From Enhygromyxa salina (GTDB lineage Bacteria > Myxococcota_A > Polyangia > Nannocystales > Nannocystaceae): 41,917 nt of DNA. Made by a program: the position numbers and the translations under genes. This document shows positions 22,451 through 30,149 of the stretch, piece after piece. Location: positions 1 through 41,917 of the forward strand of contig NZ_PVNK01000186.1 in the NCBI RefSeq assembly GCF_002994615.1, given 5' to 3'. The notes beneath the pieces were generated by a model, which saw only the letters and a list, made by a program, of their open reading frames with translations, did no database searches and had not been told where the DNA came from. The number at the start of each line of letters is the position of its first letter. Positions within the stretch are counted from its first letter, which is position 1.

Positions 22451-23987
22451 TCGCTACGACGTGATCGTGATCGGCGGGGGCCCAGCGGGCTCGTCGTCAG
22501 CGATGTTGTTGGCCCAGCGCGGGCTCTCGGTCCTCGTGGTCGAGAAGGACCCCTTCCCCCGCTACCACGTCGGCGAGAGCCTGACCGGAACCGGCGGTGA
22601 CTTCATCGCCCGGGTCGGCCTCGCCGACCAGATGGCCGCGTTCGACTTCCCGGCCAAGCCCGGGGTCAAGGTCGTCGGCCGCGAGGGGGCCAAGTACTTC
22701 GTCCCGGTCCTGCGGCCGACGTGGCAGGTCCGCCGGGCCGAGTTCGACAATTTGCTGCTCGAGCACGCGATGGCCAAGGGCGCCGAGCACGTCCTCGGCA
22801 CCGTCACCGACGTGATCCTCGACGGCGAGCGGGTCGTCGGCCTGACCCTGAGCACGGCCGCGGGCGACGAGCAGTCCCTGCGCTGCTCGATGGTGATCGA
22901 CGCCTCGGGTCAGGGCGTGTTCATGTCGCGCAAGGAGATCGCGGGTCCCCGTCGGGTCGCGGCCTTCAGCCGCCAGATCGCGCTCTACTCCCAGTTCAAG
23001 GGGGTCGAGCCCGACGTCGGCGAGCAGTTCAACTCGACGGTCATCTTCTACCGCGACACCTACCACTGGGCGTGGTTGATCCCGATCAGCTCCGACACCG
23101 TCTCGATCGGGATCGTCCTGCCCACGACCAGCTACAAGCTCCGCGGCGGCACGGCCAAGGCGGCGATGGCCTGGGGCCTCGGCCACCTCAACGCCGAGCT
23201 GACCGAGCGCACACGCGAGGCCGAGCAGGTCGAGGACATGCACGTCTCGCGCAACTACTCCTACCGCGTCGATCCCTTCGTCGGCCCCGGGTGGCTGTGC
23301 GTCGGCGACTCGCACTGCTTCACCGATCCGATCTTCTCGTTCGGCGCGTCCCTGGCCATGACCGAGGCCGAGGCCGCGGCCGACACGGTCGCCGCCGCGA
23401 TCGCCGACCCCAGCGCCGAGCCCGAGCTGCTCGCGTCCTACGCCCACTACTGCAACACGGGCCAGGGGCGGGCGAGCGAGCTGATCCGCTACTTCTGGAA
23501 ATTCCCGGCCTTCTTCAAGTTCCTGACCCAGGGCCAGTACCGCGACGACCTCATCCGCCTCCTGGCCGGCGACTGCTTCACGCCCGAGCCGCTCCCCGCG
23601 ACCCTCGAGATGCGCGCCAACCTCGACGACTCGCCGGTCCTCCAGCGGATCCCCGCGGGCCGGGCCCGGGACATCGCCGCGCGGATCTATCGCCGCTTCG
23701 ACTTCTTCCAGGGCGTCGACGCGGCCTTCCTCGAGCTGTGCGAGGACGCCGTCATGATCTCGTTCATCCTCAGCGAGGATGACATCGACCTCTACGACTC
23801 GCTGCGCGACTTCGAAGAGCAGCTCGTCGCCGACTTTGGCCGCGACGACCTCGCGATCTTCAGCTTCACGCCCGACATCATCGACGCGATGCCCTCGGTC
23901 GCCAACGCCTTCCCGATCGTCGATCGCCGGCCCGCGGCGCAGCGGGCCATGCCCCAGGCCGAGGGCGACGGCGGGGGTATGCTGTGA
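22443..23987 (+). CDS. Flavin-dependent halogenase 1
   Basis: A 514-residue FAD protein starting at GTG. GGGPAG (11-16) binds FAD; YHVGESLTGT follows the second strand; WQVRRAEFDNLLLEHA (94-109) is typical of the family; WAWLIP (209-214) matches the halogenase signature WxWxIP; CVGDSHCFTDPIF (287-299) is the second FAD motif. The C-terminal 200 residues are a long helical extension as in halogenases that act on carrier-bound or phenolic substrates (CndH, CmlS). The GDSHCF motif departs from the common GDAAxF, so oxidase rather than halogenase activity is an alternative. The GTGA junction couples it to the type III PKS. Confidence 0.82.
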   Translation: MRDRYDVIVIGGGPAGSSSAMLLAQRGLSVLVVEKDPFPRYHVGESLTGTGGDFIARVGLADQMAAFDFPAKPGVKVVGREGAKYFVPVLRPTWQVRRAEFDNLLLEHAMAKGAEHVLGTVTDVILDGERVVGLTLSTAAGDEQSLRCSMVIDASGQGVFMSRKEIAGPRRVAAFSRQIALYSQFKGVEPDVGEQFNSTVIFYRDTYHWAWLIPISSDTVSIGIVLPTTSYKLRGGTAKAAMAWGLGHLNAELTERTREAEQVEDMHVSRNYSYRVDPFVGPGWLCVGDSHCFTDPIFSFGASLAMTEAEAAADTVAAAIADPSAEPELLASYAHYCNTGQGRASELIRYFWKFPAFFKFLTQGQYRDDLIRLLAGDCFTPEPLPATLEMRANLDDSPVLQRIPAGRARDIAARIYRRFDFFQGVDAAFLELCEDAVMISFILSEDDIDLYDSLRDFEEQLVADFGRDDLAIFSFTPDIIDAMPSVANAFPIVDRRPAAQRAMPQAEGDGGGML

Positions 23988-25048
23988 GCGGCCGTCGCCA
24001 CCTCGAGCTGCCGGTCGTCGAGCCCGGTCGTCACACCTACACCCAGTCCGAGCTCGCCGACCGGTTTCGCCGACGCCTCGCCCGGATCGAGGGCGCCGAC
24101 GCGATGCGCCAGATGGTGACCTTCGTCTACGAGCGCTCGAGCATCGACGCGCGCCACCTCGAAGAAGACATCGAGACCGTCGAGGCCCAGACCGGCTGGT
24201 ACCGACTGGTCAACGCCGCGACCCTCTCGCTGGCCCAACGGACCCTCGAGCGCCTGCTTCGTCCGGATCTGCCGGCCGACAGCTTCGACGCGCTGGTCGT
24301 GGTCAGCGCCAGCTACGCGGGCTTCCCCTCGCTCAGCCGCCGACTCCAGAGCGCGCTCGGGATGCGGCTCGACGCGCAGTGCTACGACCTCACGGGTCTC
24401 GGCTGCGCCGGGCCAACCCACGGTCTGCACCTCGCCGACATGCTGATCACCAGCGGCGCGTGCCAGCGCGTGTGCGTGGTCTGTGCCGACGTGATGGGCA
24501 CCCACGGCGAGAGCCGGGTCCACAACGAGCCCCCGGACATGTCGCAGCTCGTCGCCCACTGCCTCGCGTCGGACGGCGCGGCCGCGCTCGTGGTCAGCGC
24601 CGAGCCGACCCGCGACGACTGCATCTCCTGGGAGGGCTGCCGCCTCGACTCGCGCCTGTGGCCCAACAGCCTGGCCGAGAACGACTTCACCGCGTCCGAG
24701 GACAACCAGCCGCTGATCTCCGTCGGCAAGGAGATCCGCACCCGCCTGCTCGACGAGCTCCGACCGGCGGTCGAGCAGGCCAACCCGGACACGACCTACT
24801 TTCACCCGGGCGGCGCCTCGCTGATGCGCCAGCTCGGGGCGGCCTTCCCGGCCCTCGTGCCCTCGCTCGACATCTCGAGCGAGGTCTTGCGCGCCCACGG
24901 GAACATCGGCTCGGCCTCGGTCCTGTGGGTGCTCCACGACGCGTGGAAGGCCGGCCGCGCGTTCGGGCCCGACCTGCGCCTGGTCGCGCTCGGGCCGGGG
25001 ATCGTCTCGACCCAGCTTCACTTCACAGGCGTGCGCCACTCGAACTAG
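23984..25048 (+). CDS. Type III polyketide synthase (chalcone synthase-like)
   Basis: A 354-residue ketosynthase. The catalytic triad is visible: Cys141 in LTGLGCAGPTHG, His274 in YFHPGGASL, Asn307 in HGNIGSASVLWVL. Other family marks are RVCVVCADV and LASDGAAALVV. HPGG and GN(I)xSAS point to type III PKS rather than FabH (which has HQAN and NTSAAS). It would extend a starter acyl group with malonyl-CoA and cyclise the product to a pyrone or resorcinol-like ring. A carrier protein and ligase in the same operon suggest that the starter comes on a carrier, which is unusual. Alternatively it makes an aromatic unit as DpgA does, with the crotonase as partner. Confidence 0.87.
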   Translation: MSGRRHLELPVVEPGRHTYTQSELADRFRRRLARIEGADAMRQMVTFVYERSSIDARHLEEDIETVEAQTGWYRLVNAATLSLAQRTLERLLRPDLPADSFDALVVVSASYAGFPSLSRRLQSALGMRLDAQCYDLTGLGCAGPTHGLHLADMLITSGACQRVCVVCADVMGTHGESRVHNEPPDMSQLVAHCLASDGAAALVVSAEPTRDDCISWEGCRLDSRLWPNSLAENDFTASEDNQPLISVGKEIRTRLLDELRPAVEQANPDTTYFHPGGASLMRQLGAAFPALVPSLDISSEVLRAHGNIGSASVLWVLHDAWKAGRAFGPDLRLVALGPGIVSTQLHFTGVRHSN

Positions 25049-25051
25049 CCC

Positions 25052-26359
25052 ATGCAAGACGTCCTCATCATCGGTGGCGGCCCCGGCGGCTCGGCGCTCG
25101 GCAGCTACCTGGCCAAGGCCGGGATCTCGAACACGATCTTCGAGTCCGCGATCCACCCCCGAGCCCACGTCGGCGAGTCCCTCGTGACCTCGACAACCCG
25201 GATCTTCCAGGACATCGGCTTCCTCGACACGATGGAGCGCGAGGGCTTCGTGCGCAAGTACGGCGCGTCGTGGCACCCGATCAAGCGCAACGCCGAGCTG
25301 ACGATCGAGTTCGCCGAATTCCCCCAAGCTGGGATCGAGCAGGACTACACCTACCACGTCGACCGCGCTCGCTTTGACGCCTTGATGCTCAAGCACGCCA
25401 GCGAGCTCGGCTCGAAGGTCTACCAGGGCACCGAGGTCAACGAGGTCCTGTTCGACGGCGATCGGGCCCGGGGCGTGCGCGTGACCGTGGCCGGCCAGAC
25501 CCTCGACGTCGAGGCCAGGTACGTCGTCGACGCGAGCGGCCGCCGGGCGCTGCTCGGCCGCCAGCTCAAGCTGCTCGAGAAGGACTCACAGTTCGATCAA
25601 TTCGCGACCCACGCGTGGTTCGAAGACGTGACCCGCAGCGCCACCGGGCGGACCCACGACATCCACATCTACTTCCTCCCGGTCGAGCGCGGCTGGGTCT
25701 GGCAGATCCCGATCACCGAGACCATCACCTCGGTCGGCGTGGTCGTCGAGAAGCGCGACTTCCTCAAGCAGAGGGGCTCGGACGAGATCGAGGCCTGGTT
25801 CAACGAGATGGTCGCCTCGACCCCCGACGGCGCCATCGCGATGCAGCACGCCCGCCGCGTCAACGAGTTCAAGCGCGAGGGCGACTACAGCTACAGCATG
25901 TCGCGCTTCACCGGCCCCGGCTACATGATGATCGGCGACGCGGCCCGCTTCGTCGATCCGATCTTCTCGTCGGGGGTCAGCGTCGCAACCTACTCGGCCA
26001 AGTACGCCGCCGAGGCGATCCGCCGCGTGCTCCAAGGCGGGGCCGACGAGCGCGAGGCCTTCGATCACTACGAGACCACCCTGCGCGCGGGCTGCAACAT
26101 CTGGTACGAGTTCATCTGCCTGTACTACCGCTTGCTGCCCCTGTTCACCCTGTTCATCCAAAACGACGACTATCGGATGCAGATCCTGCGACTGCTCCAA
26201 GGTGAGGTGTTCGACCGCGGCGAGGTCACGGTCCTCGACGCGATGCGCAAGTTCATCAACGCCGTCGAGAGCAACGATGAGCACCTCATGCGGCCCTACC
26301 TCGGCGACGTCGACCTGAGCGTCGTCGACGAGCTCCGGGCGCCCCAGCGCGCGCGCTGA
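25052..26359 (+). CDS. Flavin-dependent halogenase 2, PltA/Bmp2-like
   Basis: A 435-residue halogenase starting at ATG 25052, 3 bp after the PKS stop. IIGGGPGGSALGSYLAKAG binds FAD; HVGESLVTSTTRIFQDIG follows; WVWQIP at 215-220 is the halogenase signature; IGDAARFVDPIFSSGVSVA is the second FAD motif. Lys69 in FVRKYGASW is a candidate for the catalytic lysine. Wording such as FHVDR/YHVDR, LLGRxLxLxEKD and TETITSVGVV is what I recall from PltA-class enzymes, which chlorinate or brominate pyrrolyl groups on carrier proteins. It is the last gene of the operon. Confidence 0.88.
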   Translation: MQDVLIIGGGPGGSALGSYLAKAGISNTIFESAIHPRAHVGESLVTSTTRIFQDIGFLDTMEREGFVRKYGASWHPIKRNAELTIEFAEFPQAGIEQDYTYHVDRARFDALMLKHASELGSKVYQGTEVNEVLFDGDRARGVRVTVAGQTLDVEARYVVDASGRRALLGRQLKLLEKDSQFDQFATHAWFEDVTRSATGRTHDIHIYFLPVERGWVWQIPITETITSVGVVVEKRDFLKQRGSDEIEAWFNEMVASTPDGAIAMQHARRVNEFKREGDYSYSMSRFTGPGYMMIGDAARFVDPIFSSGVSVATYSAKYAAEAIRRVLQGGADEREAFDHYETTLRAGCNIWYEFICLYYRLLPLFTLFIQNDDYRMQILRLLQGEVFDRGEVTVLDAMRKFINAVESNDEHLMRPYLGDVDLSVVDELRAPQRAR

Positions 26360-26384
26360 GGGCCGAGCCCCCTCGCGGCCAGGA

Positions 26385-27011
26385 TCAAAACTCCGGGCAG
26401 GGGATCGGCATCCGGGCGTCGGCCATCGCCGGGAACGCGCCGTCTTCAATGGTCGAGAGGGCCTCGGGCAGCCACCACCCGGCGATGTCCGCCAGCGGGT
26501 TGCCGGCCACGTCCACGACTCGCGGGTGCGCAGCCTGGGCGTAGTGCAGATGGATGCCCCCGGGGATGTCGAGGGCCGCGGCCTCGGCGAGGGTCTCGCA
26601 GGTGTAGGGGTTGAGCGGATAGGACAAGCTCAGCCGCAGCTCGGCCGGATCCTCGCCGGGCTCGATCGTGGCCACGATCGTGAGCCCGTGGCGCTCCCAC
26701 ACGTCCGCGGCGTCGCCCTGGCCCGGCACGCTGTAGAGGTGCCGGGACAGATCGTAGTAGACGGTGTACCCGAACTCGTCGAGCGCGAACGCGACGCCGA
26801 GGCGGAAGTGTGAGGAAGGATCGACCTCGTCGACCGGGGCGAGGGGCTCGGAGAAGCGCAGCACGACGGTGCTCGCGTCCTCGAAGCGCGCGCTCTCGAG
26901 CTCGGGCGGCGTCTCGTCGCCGGCCCCGCAGCTCGCCAGGACCGGCGCGAGCGCGCACACCCCCAGGCCGACCCCGCGGACTGCCGGACCTCGTTCGAGA
27001 CGGTCGCCCAT
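26385..27011 (-). CDS. Lipoprotein with bacterial Ig-like (SbsA-type) domain
   Basis: A 208-residue exported protein. The start is ATG 27011, because TATCGT ends 6 nt upstream and a signal peptide with lipobox (LASC) follows. The segment PPELESARFEDASTVVLRFS is the typical opening of an Ig-like domain of the SbsA/Big_5 type; the rest is beta-rich. Four Cys in the mature part may form disulfides. Function unknown. It converges with the biosynthetic operon, with only about 25 bp between the stops. Confidence 0.75.
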   Translation of the reverse strand: MGDRLERGPAVRGVGLGVCALAPVLASCGAGDETPPELESARFEDASTVVLRFSEPLAPVDEVDPSSHFRLGVAFALDEFGYTVYYDLSRHLYSVPGQGDAADVWERHGLTIVATIEPGEDPAELRLSLSYPLNPYTCETLAEAAALDIPGGIHLHYAQAAHPRVVDVAGNPLADIAGWWLPEALSTIEDGAFPAMADARMPIPCPEF

Positions 27012-27017
27012 GGCCAC

Positions 27018-27023
27018 ACGATA
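27018..27023 (-). promoter_or_regulatory. Probable -10 box TATCGT, leaderless
   Basis: TATCGT on the minus strand ends 6 nt before the ATG at 27011. Confidence 0.5.
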
Positions 27024-27087
27024 CCGCGTCGACTTGTCCCTGCGGCAGGATGTCTCACCCCGGGCGCAGATTGTTTTGCCAGCACCA

Positions 27088-27098
27088 CGGGCTGCTAG
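27088..27098. repeat. Solo MITE terminus CGGGCTGCTAG
   Basis: Eleven bases equal to the MITE end. Its TAG starts TAGGGT, a -10-like box 9 nt before the ATG at 27111. Confidence 0.4.
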
Positions 27099-27110
27099 GG
27101 TGCCAGAATC

Positions 27111-27656
27111 ATGACCCTGTCTGCTCGCATGCGCACCCTCCTCGCCGCATCTCCCCTCGTTGTCTGCCTCGGCGTCCTCGGCTGCGACGGCGACGGCGAC
27201 GGTGACGACCACGACGACCACGCTCACGACACCGGCGAGAGCCACGGGGACACCCACGGCGAGACCCACGGCGAGACCCACGGCGAGTCCGACTGCGCCA
27301 GCGAGGATCGCGACGACGAGTTCATGGTCGGCCTGAGCAAGTCCGGCGAGAAGGCGAGCGTGACCTTCGTCTCCGCCGACCCGGCCCCGCCTGCCCTCGA
27401 CGACAACACCTGGGTCGTCTCGGTCACCGATCTCGGCGGCGCCCCGCTGAATGTCGGCATCACCGCGACCCCGATGATGCCCGACCACGGCCACGGAACG
27501 CCGGTCGAGGCCGTCGTGACCCCGAGCGCGACGACCCCCGGCGAGTACGAGATCAGCCCGGTCAACCTGTTCATGGCCGGCCTGTGGGAGGTCACTCTCG
27601 ACCTCGACCTCGGCGGCGAGACCGATTCGGTGGTATTCGCCTTTTGTGTCGAGTGA
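27111..27656 (+). CDS. His/Asp-rich lipoprotein, FixH/YtkA-like
   Basis: A 181-residue exported protein with lipobox GVLGC. The mature N-terminus is a metal-binding-like tract: DGDGDGDDHDDHAHDTG and then repeats of HGET/HGDT. The folded part (about 75-181) has TPMMPDHGHGTPVEAVV and LFMAGLWEVTLDL, the pattern of FixH/YtkA-like proteins associated with cytochrome oxidase assembly and copper. It forms an operon with the cytochrome-like gene, which overlaps its end, and with the redox two-component genes. A role in copper or respiratory metal handling is inference. Confidence 0.8.
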   Translation: MTLSARMRTLLAASPLVVCLGVLGCDGDGDGDDHDDHAHDTGESHGDTHGETHGETHGESDCASEDRDDEFMVGLSKSGEKASVTFVSADPAPPALDDNTWVVSVTDLGGAPLNVGITATPMMPDHGHGTPVEAVVTPSATTPGEYEISPVNLFMAGLWEVTLDLDLGGETDSVVFAFCVE

Positions 27657-28140
27657 GGCCGAAGCTCCTCCGATCCGCTTTACGCTCGCGTTTACGCTCG
27701 CGCGGGCGCTGATCGCCTGCGTCTCCTGTCTCGGCGCGCTCGCGTGCGCCGACGACAACGACGGCGGCGGCGAAGGCGACGACGAGCAGGAGCTCAGCTG
27801 CGTCGAGATCGACTACGCCGGCTGCTCGCAGCTCTACCCTCCGACCTGGGACCAGGTCTGGCAGCAGACCCTCGAGCCGAGCTGCGGCGGCGGCGGCTCG
27901 TCCTGTCACCCGAGCGGCGGCCCGGCCGGCAGCCTCACCTTCATGGCCCCGACCACCACCTACATGGAGCTGATCAGCGGCGCCCACGTCATCGCCGGCG
28001 ATCCTGGGTGCAGCCCGCTGATCATCCGACTCGAGAGCGATGACCCGGGCGTGCGCATGCCGCCGGGCCAGACGCCGATCCCCGCGGGGGCGCGCTGCAG
28101 CATCGCAACTTGGATCGCCGACGGGGCCGTCGAAAATTGA
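27646..28140 (+). CDS. Lipoprotein with cytochrome c-like domain, non-canonical haem motif
   Basis: A 164-residue protein starting at GTG 27646, overlapping the previous stop by 11 bp. The signal peptide ends in lipobox LGALAC. The C-terminal 100 residues follow the layout of planctomycete-type cytochrome c domains: WDQVWQQTLEPSC, then SSCHPSGG, GDPGCSPLIIRL, VRMPPGQTPI with a possible Met ligand, and SIATWIADGA. The haem attachment would need CxxCH, but the cysteines are spaced C-x6-C-H. Haem binding is therefore doubtful, and the fold may have been re-used. Followed directly by the RegB-like kinase. Confidence 0.75.
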   Translation: MSSEAEAPPIRFTLAFTLARALIACVSCLGALACADDNDGGGEGDDEQELSCVEIDYAGCSQLYPPTWDQVWQQTLEPSCGGGGSSCHPSGGPAGSLTFMAPTTTYMELISGAHVIAGDPGCSPLIIRLESDDPGVRMPPGQTPIPAGARCSIATWIADGAVEN

Positions 28141-29528
28141 CCCACCCCGCGACCAGCAGCAGCCACCCGACGAGCGCCCACATCACGCTGCGCAACCTCG
28201 TCGCGGCGCGCTGGGTGTTGCTCTCGCTGGTCGCCGCGGCCTCGATCCTCGAGCTGACCGGCGGCGCGGCCGACTCCCTCGCAACCTGGCTCCCGGCGAC
28301 CGAGCACCCCTGGGCCACCTTCACGATCATCGCCGTGTGGGCCGGACACAACGGCCTGAGCGCGTGGCTGCTCGCGCGCGACCGAGCCCGCGAGAGCATC
28401 GCGGGTGTCCAGCTGCTGATCGACGCCAGCGCCTTGACCGTGCTGCTCGGGCTCGCGGGCGGGTCGGCCAACCCCTTCACGATCCTCTATTTCTTGCCGA
28501 TCACCCTCGCCACCCAGGTCTCACCGCGCTGGACCTGGGCCCTGGCCGCGTGGAGCCTGGCCTGCTTTGCGAGCCTGTTCGTGCTGGTGCCTGCGGTCGG
28601 CGAGGGCCCGATGCCCGAGATGGGCGCGATGCCCGAGATGAGCGCGATGCCCGACATGGGCGCCGCGGGCATGGGCCACGGACACTTCGAGGGTCACCTG
28701 CGCGGGATGTGGATCGCGTTTGGGCTGACCGGGGTGCTCATGACCTTCTTCGTCCACCGCATCGCCCTCGCGATCGCGCGCCAGCGGGCCGAGCTCGTCC
28801 AGCTGCGCCAGGACGCCCTCGAAGACCGCCACCTCGCCGCGATCGGGACCCTCGCAGCCGGCGCGGCCCACGAGCTCGGGACGCCGCTCGGGACGATGAA
28901 GCTCCTCGCTGACGAGTTCCCGCTGATGGACGCCGACGAGCGCAAAGACGCGCTGGCGACGATCCGCGAGCAGCTCGCGCGCTGCAAGCTCATCGTCTCG
29001 CGGATGGCCAGCCCGGAGCTGCGTGTCGAGAGCCTCGGCGTCGATCCGCGGGCGTGGCGGCTGCGCGAGCTCGCGCAGGCCCTCCGCGCCCTCGAGCCTG
29101 GCGTGCCCCTCGAGATCCAGCTCGACCCCGGGGTCGCCGAGCTCGCCACCCGCCAGCCCTTCGAGGTCCTCGCGCAGCTCTTGCGCGAGCTCGTGGCCAA
29201 CGCCGCCGAGGCCTGCCGCCGCGCAGACGACCCCGAAGCCGGTATCGAGGTCCGGCTCATGGCCAACCTCGACGCCCGCGATCTCCTGCGCGTCGAGGTC
29301 CGCGATCGCGGCGTCGGGATGAGCCCGGAGCTGCTCGCGTCGGCCTTCGATCCCTTCTTCTCGACCCGGCCCGAGGGCTCGGGGATGGGCCTGGGCCTGT
29401 ACCTCGCCCGCGCCCACCTGCGGCAGCTCGGGGGCTCGATCGCCCTCGACTCGACCGAGGGCGTCGGGACGACCGTGCGCGTCCAGCTGCCGCTGACTGC
29501 GACATACGAGCGCAGGTCAGGCGCTTAG
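28137..29528 (+). CDS. regB: RegB/PrrB-type redox sensor histidine kinase with Met/His-rich loop
   Basis: About 463 residues. The start is likely TTG 28137, overlapping the previous TGA (TTGA). Several membrane helices occupy residues about 20-215. GGSANPF lies in the membrane part and matches the quinone-sensing GGxxNPF motif of RegB. Between the last two helices is a periplasm-facing loop, MPEMGAMPEMSAMPDMG followed by MGHGHFEGH, rich in Met and His. The H-box is AAGAAHELGTPLGTM, very like RegB; LVANAAEA (N box), DRGVGM and GMGLGLYLARA (G boxes) form the ATPase. Its regulator follows. The Met/His loop suggests copper or metal sensing in addition to redox; this is inference. Confidence 0.85.
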   Translation: MTHPATSSSHPTSAHITLRNLVAARWVLLSLVAAASILELTGGAADSLATWLPATEHPWATFTIIAVWAGHNGLSAWLLARDRARESIAGVQLLIDASALTVLLGLAGGSANPFTILYFLPITLATQVSPRWTWALAAWSLACFASLFVLVPAVGEGPMPEMGAMPEMSAMPDMGAAGMGHGHFEGHLRGMWIAFGLTGVLMTFFVHRIALAIARQRAELVQLRQDALEDRHLAAIGTLAAGAAHELGTPLGTMKLLADEFPLMDADERKDALATIREQLARCKLIVSRMASPELRVESLGVDPRAWRLRELAQALRALEPGVPLEIQLDPGVAELATRQPFEVLAQLLRELVANAAEACRRADDPEAGIEVRLMANLDARDLLRVEVRDRGVGMSPELLASAFDPFFSTRPEGSGMGLGLYLARAHLRQLGGSIALDSTEGVGTTVRVQLPLTATYERRSGA

Positions 29529-29564
29529 GCGCCTGGATCAGACAGGCTATTCTCCCCCGCGCCC

Positions 29565-30131
29565 ATGAGCGGTGAAACCAGCGGCCAGACGATCATGATC
29601 GTCGACGACGATCGGGCCTTTTGCGCGGCGCTCGCCGGCGCCCTGCGTCGTCGCGGCCACGCCTGCATCGTCGCTCACGACTACGACGAGGCCCTCGCCG
29701 AGGCCCTCGCGTGGCGTCCGGATCGCGCCGTCATCGATCTGCGCATGCCCGGTCGCGGCGGGCTCGAGCTCGTCGCGAGCTTGCGCGACCAGCTCCCGCA
29801 GCTGCGCATGGTCGTGTTGACCGGCTACGGCTCGATCGCTAGCGCGGTCGAGGCGATCAAGCTCGGCGCCGTCCACTACCTGACCAAGCCGGCCGAGATC
29901 GAAGAGGTCCTCGCGGCCTTCGAGCGGACCGAGCCGGTCCTGATCGACGCCCCGCCCCCGACCAAGGCCACGCCCCTCGACGAGCTCGAGTGGGAGCACC
30001 TCCAGCGGGTCCTGACCGACTGCGAGGGCAACGTGTCCGAGGCCGCCCGGCGGCTCGGGATGCATCGCCGCAGCCTCCAGCGCAAGCTCGCCCGCGGCCG
30101 CAAGGCCCACGGCGAAGACGAACCGGAGTAG
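29565..30131 (+). CDS. regA: RegA/PrrA-type response regulator
   Basis: A 188-residue two-domain regulator. The receiver (about 10-125) has the acidic pocket IVDDD, phospho-acceptor Asp in VIDLRMPG, Thr in VLTGYGSI, and Lys in YLTKP. A proline linker (IDAPPPTKATP) is followed by a Fis-type HTH at about 140-180 (VLTDCEGNVSEAARRLGMH, then RRSLQRKL). The linker prolines and HTH match RegA/ActR/PrrA, which control respiratory and redox genes. A TATTCT box lies 11 nt before the start, so it may also have its own promoter. Confidence 0.9.
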   Translation: MSGETSGQTIMIVDDDRAFCAALAGALRRRGHACIVAHDYDEALAEALAWRPDRAVIDLRMPGRGGLELVASLRDQLPQLRMVVLTGYGSIASAVEAIKLGAVHYLTKPAEIEEVLAAFERTEPVLIDAPPPTKATPLDELEWEHLQRVLTDCEGNVSEAARRLGMHRRSLQRKLARGRKAHGEDEPE

Positions 30132-30137
30132 CCCCGC

Positions 30138-30143
30138 TATCCT
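30138..30143 (+). promoter_or_regulatory. Probable -10 box TATCCT, leaderless
   Basis: TATCCT ends 6 nt before the GTG at 30150. Confidence 0.55.
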
Positions 30144-30149
30144 GTTCGG

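Noticed and set aside
28110..28136. Earlier TTG start for the sensor kinase (MDRRRGRRK)
   Set aside because: It would overlap the upstream gene by 31 bp and adds only a basic stretch; TTG 28137 in TTGA is simpler, though not proven.
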